Of a DNA stretch of 64,000 nucleotides, positions 22,001-34,286 are shown piece after piece. The notes beneath the pieces are model-generated. The model ran no database searches and was not told where the DNA came from. It saw only the letters and a program-made list of their open reading frames with translations. Both the position numbers and the translations under genes were made by a program. Positions within the stretch are counted from its first letter, which is position 1. Each line of letters starts with the position of its first letter. The stretch is from Silene noctiflora (Eukaryota; Streptophyta; Magnoliopsida; Caryophyllales; Caryophyllaceae), in the NCBI GenBank assembly GCA_009801015.1, contig VHZZ01006344.1:17511-81510 (forward strand), in the 5' to 3' direction.

Positions 22001-24297
22001 AGAACTAGCGGGTGACCTTTAGCATCATCGGGTGACTCATTCGCCGCCCGGTGGGTTCTCGACCAATCCTGCAAACAAGCAAAGAAAAAAAGGGCTTTTT
22101 GGGCATATGGCATGCTATCTCTAGATCAGGATAGCTCCTCCAATTTGGGGTTCTTTCTCGAAGAGGCACACGCGCAAAAGCCTGCTCACTTCACACTTTT
22201 CATCCCTACCCGCCAATACGAAGCTTCAAGCAGCAGGATGAGATATAAAGGTATTTGCCGCGGTAAAAGGAGCAAGAAGGCCCTCGTTCTGTTCTATTAA
22301 AATATAACTTACGTGGCGTAGTGTCCTTTACGACCAGCCAGGACTTTTCCAATGCATTGTCAAAAAACCTAACCGAGACTTCTTCCAAACAAAAACTATA
22401 TTTAGTGCCTCTGTGTGACCAACAAGAAGCCTACACAAATCAAAGGCAATATCGTGGAATGCTCATTCAACCCGCGAATACGGCGGGCTTTCATAAAATA
22501 AAAAGACCTGTGCACCTATAATGTAATGGTAAGGCACGTAGTATATAGGGAGGGCCTTTCCCCTTTCCCATTCTAAAATGTTATGACTTATCTAGGTACA
22601 GTGTCTCACTCATAGGCTTCCGTACGAAGATGAGATCCCCTCATTATATCATGCCAACAAGAAGCTCATAAAGAGAAACGTCGTATAAACTAAGTTGAGT
22701 ACATCAGCAGCCTAGTCGTCTCGGGGCAGACCACGCAAGGAGGCAGAAGTTGGAAGGCATATCGTTGACATAAGTCATGAATTCTTTCGTTAAAATTGCA
22801 AGCCATATTGAGATAGATGCCCAATAACAACAAGTAAGTTCAAAGAAAAAGACAGAAAAAAAGACTCAAATATATTTTATATGTACGAGTCAAAAGGATA
22901 GGGGGATCTTGGAGTCAGGCGGCTTGCTTTCTAGCTTGATTAAAGAAGTCAATCTTAGGAGCATTGATGATAGATCTTATCCTTCTAAGACTAAGAGAAA
23001 AATAACGAAATAATAAATTTAATCTCAGGCAGCCTAGGAAAGCCCCTACTTTCTTTCTTGCTGCCTTTGAGCGGTTAACTAGACCCGGAAGGCTTCAAAT
23101 CTTGGTTGGTATGGCCGCTTTTCCCTTTATAAGTACGCGCCTAGTTGTTTTCACCTATACTATGATAAGAACGGAGCTATTTTGTCCTCGTCCTCAAGGT
23201 GCAGAGTGATCTCTCCTTATCGAGAGGTTAGGAAAGACTTAAAAGCGTGAAACAAGCGGATTGGCGAAGAATCCGTAAATAGAGGCAAGCATCTCTGGTT
23301 TTGGTATGGGATGAATCTTAATTCATACGGGCCAAAGCACCAATCATAAAGAAAAAATGCCCAGGAAGCAATAAGAATTTCATCCCGAAAGCAAGCTACC
23401 CAAAATGCAGGGACTGGTGAGGTACCGGGAGAAAGCCGGTCTTTCTGTCGAACCCGATGTGATTAGTAAGAAAACCTTAGTTTTATGACTCTCCAGTGGT
23501 AGGACCCTCAGAGTATAGCTAGCATAGCCCTTATATTATATAAAAAAAGTAAAGGAATGGGGCTGCTCGTGGAATTGAAGCAGATTCAGTCTGGGAATAA
23601 GAGATGTCCATACCTTTGGCTTTCAGAAACAGAAGGTGATAGAGCTCTTGCTGTCGATGGAGCCAATGCGACAAGGAAAAAAGCGTAGGTTTGTAGTACT
23701 CTAAAGTCTTAAACCCTCAAAGAGAGGTCAGCTCGGCTGAAGACTCTTAGAGCGAGGATGCTCTAGTGGTTAAAACGCCCGGTGAGCATATATGAGTTCG
23801 AGCAAAATGCGCCCGAAGAAGGGGTTATCAATTGTACTTTTATCAGATTTTTTCCCAGGGGGGAGCATCTCTTCATTACTATATTATTTATGATTATTTA
23901 TGTTATGTGCCTTTGACCCGTCAATACCAGTCTTATCCTATCAAGACCAGGGTCTTTGCCTACTTTCACATGTTCAATGAATCAACCGCAGGTAGTGCTT
24001 TCACTCCCTAAAATTCCAAAAATAAATTTTCTTCTCCGTCTAAAGAGAACAGGAATTGCGCTGTAACCCCTTTTGTTTTGTTATAAAGGGGCATGCTAAG
24101 ATGGCTGTTATCACTGCACCAAATCCGAACAGGCAATGATAGGATCGAACTGTGTTTTATACAAGTTGGTTATCTTCTTACATAATTTTGGCTTTCTGAA
24201 ACGCCCTCAAATCCAGTCTCTTCCGCCGCATCCTTTTTCTAGGTATACTCATATATAAGAAGCAAGTGTCTCAAAAATGAGTTCCTCCTCTCCTTTT
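16016..24297. other. Intergenic mitochondrial DNA, no gene recognised
   Basis: About 8 kb upstream of ccmB without a recognisable gene. The open frames found are 60-75 codons and show no known motif. The phrase GGAGCGAGTGTAGT near 18920 repeats one near 938. A tRNA-like string at about 23755-23815 (GGATGCTCTAGTGGTTAAAACG, then GAGTTCGAGC) recalls a D-arm and T-arm but cannot be folded into a complete cloverleaf. Short AT palindromes occur near 20203 and 23530. Confidence 0.55.
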
Positions 24298-24329
24298 CTT
24301 CTTTAAAGTTAAGTTTAAATTTAAAGAAG
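24298..24329. repeat. 10-bp inverted repeat (stem-loop)
   Basis: CTTCTTTAAA at 24298-24307 is complementary to TTTAAAGAAG at 24320-24329, separated by 12 AT-rich bases that can extend the pairing. It is one of several hairpins in the spacer DNA. No adjacent gene is recognised. Confidence 0.6.
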
Positions 24330-27300
24330 GCTTTCTTTTATGAGAGTCCTGTTGTGCGTGCATAAGTCTTGCTTCATTCTAATGTTCAAAGGCAAGCACA
24401 ACCTCTGTCTGGTGCCTTTCCAAGAAGATACCGCAGTATAGTAGAGTAGGCCCCCTTATTCCATTCCCTAGTTTTAGGCTCTTGTCAAGGGGCGCGTTGA
24501 TCCATAAATTATGATTGGACGTAAAATTACTACTACTTACTCGACATTGGGTTCTTCTTTAAGCTCGAGGAATGGCTTATCTGATAGCCCAAAATGAAGA
24601 AGCTTCTCTTTCTCTCTTGAGAAAGAATGCATTTCAAAAGATGTACTTGTAGGAAATGGAGTGCATTGAACCACCTGTCTCCGGATGGGGTGTCTTTTGC
24701 CTCAAAATCAACAACTTCCATTGGGAAGTGCCCGAAGGAAGCAAGAGAAAGGCTTCGCCCCTGACTTTAAAAGGAAGCTCAAGCCAAGACTTTTAGATGA
24801 GGGATTGCGTTGTCCATAGCAACTCTTTCAATAGCTGCAATGAGAAAGAACCCCCGAAGGACCATGTTCTCAAGATTCCTTTAGTCTAAAAAAAGACTGC
24901 TGAGGCGGACGACCCGTCCGTGAAGACCTACTTGCCTGGGAAAGAAAGAAGTTAAATTTTTTCATAGCCATATGAGATGAGCCTAGGAGTTTAAGATACG
25001 AGCCTATACCATAGGGTCGAGCCTTCCCATAACCATAATAAGGTCCGTGCGACCAATATTGTAGTTGTTTGGATATAACGTGAAAGGCAAGTGACAAGAC
25101 AGAATCACTGCTCTTCTTAAAGGAGTTAGATTCATTAACTGAATGAGCCAATACGGGGATACCATAACCTACTATATGATATGAAAATACTAACACTGTT
25201 TACAGGTGTTTTGTAGGCATTAAAAATTATATAGGGTCGGTCGGGAAGGACGTCCAGCCAAGCCCACGGGTATCCTAATCCTTTTTTGACAAAATCAAGC
25301 TTAATCCCAGTCAGCCACAAGCGGTGGCGGGCTAAGCCCGTATCCTGTGTTCTGAGGGAAAGCATTTGACATAACAATTCTGTATAAATATGAAATTTCA
25401 TAGATAGGCAAAAAATTTCGTATCCTTAGCTATAGGAGAAGACTCCCAATCGTATGAGAAGCATTCCGCATGACGAGGGTATCAAATCCATCCTAATTTT
25501 TAGGAAGGATAGGATAAGAGAGGAGCTTTTTTATATTATATTAAAGGAGAGGTGTCAACCCGCTCCTTCTACGCTAGCAACGAGTGCACAAGGATCTTCG
25601 CCCTAGTTCATACGTGAAGGAAAGAGAGGCGACTCGCTTATTTTCTTAATAAAGGGGGGAGCACTTCCTTATGTAATTCCCTGCCCTCATCAAATCGACG
25701 AATTGCTTGGGCTTCGCACCTCTTATGGAAAAAGCACATGCATAAGGCATAAGGGTGGGCTTTACTGGTGGACGAAGTTCACTTCGCTCCTGCTTGCATT
25801 CGAGGACTCGAGAACACGAATTCAATTCAGTATAGGACACAAAGTCCTCAGTTGGAAAGAAGCAACCAGTAGCAGTGGGGAGAATTAGAACAACAACTCA
25901 GATCTCTGGAACCAGAGCCAGAGGTAGATGCGCCAGCCAGAAAGGAAAGTGGAACATGAGGTTCATACAGAAGCTTTAGCTGATGTTGGAGATCAAGGTT
26001 CCACTTCAATATTAATATATGGGCATCTTTCCTTGTAAAATCGGGAACCAACCACCCTAGATCCGGCCAATCGGGAAACCGGTCAACCAGCCAGTCCTTT
26101 TGTCCACCCACCCTAATATTCATTTTGGAAAATTAAGGGCAGTCCTCTGCCTATCATTAATCCAACCAACCTACCTATCTATCCGTGCTCCATCCAACTC
26201 GCTGCATTCTTTCGCCCGCTCCCTGGGTTGAAAGCCCATAATAGGGCAATCTTCATATGATATCTAGGAATTCCTTGAGTCACATCCTAAGGCTAATTCT
26301 ATTTATGATTCTAGCGATACCGTAATTGATAGATATCTCGGAATTCAATATCACACCTTGGAAACCTATTTTTAGAGTTTTAAGTTATATTTAAATTTAT
26401 AAGCGAAACAACTCATTTCATTCAATGCAAAAGCCCCTTATAAATAAATAAAAGATCAAAAGGATAGAGCGGATGAAGAATGGGAACACTTTTAAGGAGT
26501 TGAACGATAGGGCATGACATTCACGGGTCTAGTTTTCGGGGAATTTAGCGCCAAGCAAGCTGCCTTAGAGGTTATACCAGGGCTATAACCCTGTCTCCTG
26601 AAGAAGCTCCATACTTTGTTTTGAAAAGCGCTTTATTTTTCATAAAAAATCAGGATAAGCAAGACACTTTAATAAAGTCTACAGTGGAAATTACAATGGC
26701 AATAGGAAAGGCGCGAATTTACGATGAAATTTAGCCGGAGGATCAAACCTCTCCCCCTTCTCGGGGTTTTCGCTTGTTCTCCTATTTTTTTACTAGTGAA
26801 CAGGCCTTTTGAATTAGCATTGCCGGCGAGCTAAGGGAAGCTTGAGTAGTCTCCTGACCAATAGGTAACACATAAGGCGCGCCCCATATGCCCCTTTGTT
26901 TGTTAGCCGAATCGGTCAAACCTTCCTTTGTTTGACCCAGTGAATGAGCCACTTGACGGCATATTTTATGTGAAATCCCTAACACCAGCCCAGTATCTTA
27001 AAACCATTCGAAAGGGCTTAACCAGGAAGACCACGAACAGCGGCACGTTTCTTTTAGGAGTTACGCCGGCCTGCTGTTTGTCTTAACACCGGCCCCCTGC
27101 CCTTTTAAATAATAAGACGAGAGGGGCGGAGCACCAGCTAGCGGAAGAGAAAGATAACGAATAGGTGCACTTGAGGAATCTCGGTCACCAGCCGAAACTT
27201 CTTATCTTCAAAGGATTCCCAGGTTTAGGTCTTAGTTCTTTGACTTCGGATGTGGACCCCAATGAGAGACCACCTATCTTCCTTATAAGAAGGTAACCAA

Positions 27301-30300
27301 TCTATGCATTTCACAGAGAAGGCAGGCTCATGCTCCTGAAATATGGGCCAAAAGTACCCACTTCAGGAGGTGTGAACACCCCTGCTTACAAAAGACATAT
27401 TGGACAGATTACTTGATACCTATCAATCAGCCGAAATATCCGTAAACCGCTGCTTAAAATCCCAAAAGGAATGTCGTGGACAGGCCAGTTCAAAGCCAGC
27501 TAGTTCATTTCCACGCGAGTGGCTGATTCCTCGCATTCATCAAACAAGCGGCGGCAGGAGACCTTGCCTTTTAGGCCCTTGATGGGGCTCGACCCTCAGA
27601 AAAAGGGGTCCGAGCGTTAGTGATTCGGGTAGATATGGTGAGACTTGGCCAGCCTTAAGATTCTCCTCCTGACTGGTGGGCAGGTTTATTCCTATCCTAC
27701 CATTCTTAGAGTCTTTCTCTTCTTTCCGCAGGCTATGGATTCGACGACTACGATCTCTATTCATATTAAGACGCGATTACCTACTTTAAGAACGAGCTTA
27801 CCGGGGATTTAATTAGAGATCAGTTTAATGGGAGCCTTCCTAAATAGGGTACTATCGACCGATTCTACAGATCTGGCGAAATCAAAGTTAACTGGCACTT
27901 TCTTTATTTAAACAATTCTAACGAGCCTTGTTCACGAACAACCTACTTTTAGTTTAGAGGGCTGTATTTAGCGAGATTGATAGCTGCCTTGAGTAGGATT
28001 GCTGGCTATCTTGAGTCACATTCGCGGCTTATTACGCCGAACAACCTGGCCCACTCGCGGTTTAGGTACGTCTGTGAAGGAACATAATAAGGAAGAAGCG
28101 CTGTTGGTATGTTGGCCAAACACAGGGACCAATCTCGGCAAGCGATCAATCCTGCTTTTAACGGAGGCAAGCCAAGACTCTTGCATTATTTCCTTCAAAT
28201 TGGGAGATTATGCTGCCTGTGAGCTTCGTTTTGAGATCCCCGACGCGACGGAGAAAGCGAGGTATCAAGTCCCACTTCCTTTAGGCGGGAATGCCGCTTC
28301 TCTAGTTTCCCGCGGGATAGGTTTTATGGCACTAAAGAGTAAAACTTGAAGTTATAACCTTTCTTTACTATATACTGTTCGCTAAAGCTCTCCTACTACT
28401 GGTTTCTAAAGCACGTATCGGCATCGCACCATTCCTGGGAATGGGGTGCTGAAGTTGGCAGTTTACCTCCTTTAGTATGAATTCTTTGATATACTTGTGG
28501 GTAAGCAAGACCCGGCGCTTCCTGTTTGACTAGATCTTCAAAAGCAGCAGAAGTGGGGTCAACTTGGATTTGACTATATTCATAGAACTCTATTCGAAAG
28601 CGGAAGAAAGTTGTTCGAACCTGGTGATGTGAATGCCTTTTCATTCCAGTTGATCCTAAACGAACGACCAATCGGGCCTTTTCGCGCTACCATTTGGCCT
28701 GTTTACTGAGTCTTCTTTCTCTGTGAAAGGGAGAATCAAGCTATACTTTTTATGCAAATTCCTCTTCGCTTTTCTCGTAATTGACGAAAATGGACGTTAG
28801 AGCTATATGGTATTTCACTAGGCAAGTCACATTCCAACTACTTCTACTTCTTAGTCACACCTACTATAAGATACTCATATGAAGACTTCCTCTCCCACTA
28901 AGTGCTCTTGACAGGTTACTATAATAAAATCCTCAGACTGGATGAGCAAAAGTAAACCAAGAGCGAGACAGGAGCTAGAGTGAGAAGAAAGGTTTCGGAA
29001 GAGAGTCAGAAGGCTCTTTCGATTACTTAACCAATTTAATTATCAGCCTTATTAGATTCAGAGTAAGAAGAGGACGCGAAAAAGCTTTTGATTGATAGTC
29101 CAATCTTTTTATCTGCTTTTACCGTGTATGCTTTCAAAAGGGGCCCAGGAAGGGAATGAAGGAAAAGGTGAGAGTCCAGGCACGGGGAGTTAACGTTATC
29201 GCCCCTATCCCCTCGAAAAGAGTTACGGGTTTCAAGTTCTTCCAAAGCTCTCTCATCCATTTGGAGTATGATTTGACGTAACTTTCCCGCAATCTCGGTC
29301 CTTGATGGTGGGGGTACCAAATACGCCTTTGTTTAATCCGAAACGGCAGTTACAGATGTTTCACCCCTGAACGATTAGGGCTCGGGACGTTACTTCTCAG
29401 TCTCGTAAGATTCTAACCCCAGCTAAAGAAGGCTCGGCAGTTTTAAATCTAAATTAATAGAATATTATTCTACCGACAAGATAAAGGAGAATCAGACCAA
29501 AAACCAACTGTGTAATGTTGTCCTTTCAACGAAAGTTGAAAGTACTGCTACGAAGCAGGTTAGCGCCCAAATTCAAAATCAAAAGAGTGGACAAGTCCTT
29601 ATTGATGATCGCGCCTTATTATACAATTAAAGACTAGCCCGCTGCGTCTTATACTTAAACAAGCGACCTATCCCGTCTTTGGCCTTAATACTGCCTACAG
29701 CTTTTTAGTGGGATCAAAGAGACTCTAATCCAGAAGCAGAATCTTAAATAGCTACAAAGTCAGAGTGGGATGTAAGAAACAATAATCTAGAAGCTGACAA
29801 TGAAAGAGCAGCGGTTGTAATAATCTAATTAGAAATAGATTATACAAAGTATGGGTTTCTGAAGAGCATATCTTGGCGAAACGGGGCGGGCATACGTCTT
29901 TGATGAGCATGATGAGGTCTTTCACCCTGCCATTTAATTTAACTCTTTCTAAAGCGCTCAACTAACAAAAAGTAACTGAGTAAAGGTGGCTTTTAGGTTG
30001 TTTTAGAGTTTAGAGAGTGACGTTACATATAATCTTTGTTACAATTACAAGGATTTATTAAATCAGTCTTGATCCGCTTTTGATTGTTATATAGTAAGGT
30101 TTTAGCACAAAGTTCACATTCAATTCAAGAAATGAACTCCCTTTTTGAAGCGCCTTTCTATCGCAATTATTGACACAAAGTTATAGTCCTCTAATGAATG
30201 AGAGACAGTTACGCCGATTATATACGAAATAAATAAAGGTGTAAGCCACAGGCGTAGGCCCTTGTTAAAAACAGGAGAAGAATTCCTTTCTTAAGAGACT

Positions 30301-33300
30301 TCTAAATCGTTATCTTATTACATTATGTTATTATAATATATAGTTATGTTATAGAGTAATAATAAAAAAAAATAGGACCGCTCTTTCCAAGATCATCCGC
30401 AAAAGCTGAGACTACACCTGCTTTGTCTGCGCTGTCGACCGGGGCTTGTACCGGAGTGTGGATTTCTTTCACCAAGAGCTTATATAATCTAATATAAGTC
30501 AAACAACCAAACGCTTTTCCTCTCGATTTAAAAAACACTCTTACTCTACTTCTAGTTAGAGCCTCAACAGAGTACCTGCTTAGGCCTACTTAATATAGAA
30601 AAAAGAGACGGCTCACTAACAGCCAACTTGCCAACAGCCTGGCTCTTTATACGCCTTACGTACCGCTTCACTTTACTTTAACGGCGGGTTCCGGGGGTTT
30701 ATCAGCAGCCTAACTAACGCGCTACGTATCTTATGCTCTCTGGGCTCACAAGTCTTACACTTTCTCGTCCGATTCTTTGAGTAGTGCCCTATAACCAACA
30801 GGCCCCCCCACGCTTGTTCTAAGAAATTCTCTTGTGCAATGCAAAGGGTGTTCGGGCGTAGCAAGCTGATCTCTAGTAGCTGACCTGGCACGAATTGAAT
30901 AAGATTAAGAAGGAAGGTGTAGCCTCTATTCTTTATTCTTTAACTAGACTTTTTAATGCTTATAGGCTATTGTTTATGCGTATCAAGTCTAAGGTGTGGG
31001 CGTCTCTTGGTCTTTTACCCAATTAAAGAGAGGGTACTACTTTTTAGTACTACTACAGTCAATCCTGTCTTTTCATGTCGTATTCGTGGGAGAACAACCG
31101 CTTCCTGAGTATACTTTACTCTTTCTTTGAAACTGGAGCTCCTATCTATGTACGAAGCTCGTAATATAAGACAGAACATAAGATTACACATTTTAGAAAC
31201 TTTATGAGAAAGGGCGAGCTGCCATCAAAGCCATCATAGACCCCCTGCCCTTTATACTACTATAAATAACAAAGAACGCGCGCTTATAAGTTTACTCGGA
31301 TACAGAAGGCTAAGGTGCAGCAGGAGTGTCGTCAGCTGCCCATGCATTGAAAGACAGGTAAGCGCAAGCACATCATAATAAGTAAGTAAAGTTATGATAT
31401 AAGAATCCTTCTTATTAGAAAACGAGTCCCGGAGAATCATTACAGGCACGATAAGAGGGTACGACTTCTGACCCTTCTGACTTTAATCTTTTTTTCGTAT
31501 AAGTCTAAGCCGGGGCTCTCGCTAACCCTGACCAACTGGCGGATGCTTTTTTTATGCTCTTTCAACGGAGAAGTGAGCGACGTAGATCCGCGGATGCTTT
31601 AGGGAGAAAGCTAGTGCTAGCGCAAAGTGCATTACCTGGCCTCTCTCTTTTTAATAGCAGGGGAAGACTAATAAGTCGAACCATTTACGGATGATGATAT
31701 AGAGGAAATGTAAACGAATTTTGCTGTTGAAGAAGCAGTAGCTTTTGAAAACTATGATGGATGGTCCCATTAGATTTAACCCTTCAATGGATTACTCGCA
31801 ACCTTACTTTGGCTATAATGGACCCACCCTTTTTATAGGGTACATTGAACAAGTAGGACAAGGACCAAGGACCATCCTCCCTTCGTCTTAAAAACTTTTG
31901 GTTGCCCGGGGTTCACGCGGTACTTGTTTTGTGCGCGTTTTCCGGTCTTGCGCTTGGAATTGTATGCAGCATCGCGCATTGCTTCCCACCCTGCCTGATT
32001 CGCCCCTACCTTCTTTGGCTAGCCTGTTGTTACGAAATAATCTCGGAAGGATTGCTTGAGCTGCATATAAGTATAAAGGGGAGAATGCTGTTACTCGACC
32101 GTAGGAAGAGGAAGGAGTAAGAAGAAGCTTTGGCTGACTCGGCCCAAACAAGCCCATACGCATCCTTTATTCTATCAGAATTAAGTGGGAATCAGAGAGC
32201 AAGCTCAAGTCGCGGGTTTAACTCTGCCGGCGAGAAGACAAAGAAAGAGAGAGAACAGACATAGGCATTTAGTCCTCTTGCTGTTGGAGCGGAGAATGGG
32301 TATAGGCGAGAGTAGAGCTTGTTGACGACATCTTGGGCTCGTTTCCAAGGGTTAGAGGGAAAGGTGGGGCTGGATCGCCCCCAAATAGGGCACCAAAAGG
32401 GGAATTCTCGCGGGAAAGAGATAATGTTGGCACTTGGCTTGAAGCAATGGCATTGTCACTTTAGTTGTAGCAAATTGTTCTAATTCTTAAATAAGAAAAT
32501 ATAATTGAGTTTGGTCAAATCGTATTCTTTAAACCTTCTTTCAAAAAGAGGGAACTCGTCCTGAGACGCATTCTATATCTGTCATAAAAGTCTGGCTTTC
32601 AAGACAATTGACGTACTTAAAAAAAAGCAGTGGGAATTCTGATATCTTCTATTCTTAATATCTTGCCATCGAAGTCTCGCGGGAAAGCTTTTTCGCAGCT
32701 GCAGGAGCATTCTCAACGGGAATTTCATGAGTGAGTAGCTTTTTTCGGTTGAGGAAGCTTACTCTTATTAGAAAGCGGGTAAGGCTCGAACGAAAGTAAA
32801 ATCGGCATAAAAAGCTGGGCCCCTTTCCTCTTTACCATTAAATAATATAGAATTTTAGGGTAGGAGCAGCAGAATAGGTCCTCAAAATACGCAGGATTCT
32901 CGGCTTGCATCAATTCAACCACATCTTCTATCTTTTGGAAAATTCAATAAAAAAACAACGAGAATCGGTTTAATGGTAAGACCAGACTCAAGTTCTGCTA
33001 CTGGGTTTAACAGGTATCCAAAGGAACTCTTTACCCAAAGAAAATCCAGCCAACATCTTTCTTTCGAGCAGAGCCCAAACAAGACCAAAGACTCTGTCTC
33101 TTTCCTCCGAATACGACGTTATCACATCAAAGGCACCAGACGACGGATCCTTAACAACTAGTCTGTTTTGTTTGTTAGTTAGTACGAGCCTTCCGCGCCT
33201 CTTCCTTGCTCTTAATATGCTCCTGTGAGTGTCATTGCATACCTGACCCCCGTTGGGAAAGAAGGAGCAGCAGACGAAGCGATATCAAAGCATATTATCT

Positions 33301-33974
33301 CACCGGGAACAATCCCACAGAGCGGGTATAACAGAGTAGTAGGGCGTTGAAGGTAGGTCTCACTTGAAGTTCTTTAGGGAGAAGAAGCCTGATCAACTCA
33401 CCTCATAATTAGAGTAATTTAAAGTAAAGAGACTGCTCTTGCTTTCTTGCCATCAACAATTTCTACAGGACAACTACTGCCCAATTAGGAAGTATACAAC
33501 GCGTATGCATAAAAGACCCTATGATTCATCATCTATAAGTCCGGCTTTTGGGATAAGACTAAACTAGGAGTAAAGGCGAATTTACAGGCTAAACTCTCTT
33601 TCTGTGCGAATAACCGGGGTATGGAAGGGGCCTCGCACCCTCGGGCACGTCTTTATGTGGGTCAGTTTTAACACTCTTGATATGTACCTTGTGAGCAAGT
33701 AGCTTGTCGTGCTCACTTCCTATCCTCTAACTGCCCTAATATGTATGCAAACTAAAAGAATCTTCTGGGGTTTACTTTCTTTTATATGCTACGCGATCAA
33801 GTCTTGGTCCTATACTGCCTCATCAACTAAACTTACTTATAAGGATAAGAATGGACGAGCCTTCCCTTCTTTACTCAACCTGATGAATGTCTGCCTTGAG
33901 GGGTCATCTTTGACATGAATCGAAGACCAATCCTAGACCAGTAGAACGACGAGGCATTTCCCTTTTACTCCACA
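24330..33974. other. Intergenic mitochondrial DNA, no gene recognised
   Basis: Almost 10 kb with no recognised gene. The longest frames are a 116-codon plus-strand frame at 27999-28349 and a 108-codon minus-strand frame at 24870-25196. They start at TTG or GTG and have no familiar motif. A segment near 25573-25610 resembles one at 43806-43845, and another near 25905-25945 resembles one near 41818-41850, so old dispersed duplications are present. Confidence 0.55.
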
Positions 33975-34286
33975 ATGAGTACTTTCGGGGTAGAATTTCG
34001 CAAGAAGACACCAATCTGTCGTATGTATAGATATATCCGGATTATAGAAATGGATTTAACTTATGGAATAGTCGAGGTAGGCCGGGGGGATATCAATAGC
34101 CCCTTCAAGACATGTCTGAGATTTCATACCCTTACTAAAATGCCTAATCCTACCTTTACTCGGAAGCAAGGATCACTGAAAACGGTTGGGCTTTTGAAAC
34201 AGAAAGTCTTGGAAGAAGTTCTTACTGGTCTTGAACGGTACTATGCTTGTAATGCGTACTTTTCTTTTAAGGCTAGAAGCCTTTAA
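33975..34286 (+). CDS. Unrecognised ORF, 103 codons
   Basis: An ATG-initiated frame of 103 codons, basic (many Lys, Arg and Thr) and without membrane segments. Parts such as LTKMPNPTFTRKQ and VLEEVLTGLERYYA look protein-like, but I cannot place them in a family. There is no neighbour within several kilobases on either side and no visible promoter. It may be a remnant of foreign coding DNA or a chance frame. I lean towards chance. Confidence 0.18.
   Translation: MSTFGVEFRKKTPICRMYRYIRIIEMDLTYGIVEVGRGDINSPFKTCLRFHTLTKMPNPTFTRKQGSLKTVGLLKQKVLEEVLTGLERYYACNAYFSFKARSL

Noticed and set aside
23755-23820. Possible tRNA gene
   Set aside because: Strings resembling a D-arm and a T-arm are present, but acceptor and anticodon stems cannot be paired.
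27999-28349. 116-codon plus-strand frame as a gene
   Set aside because: It starts at TTG, has no ATG until near its end, no motif and no context.
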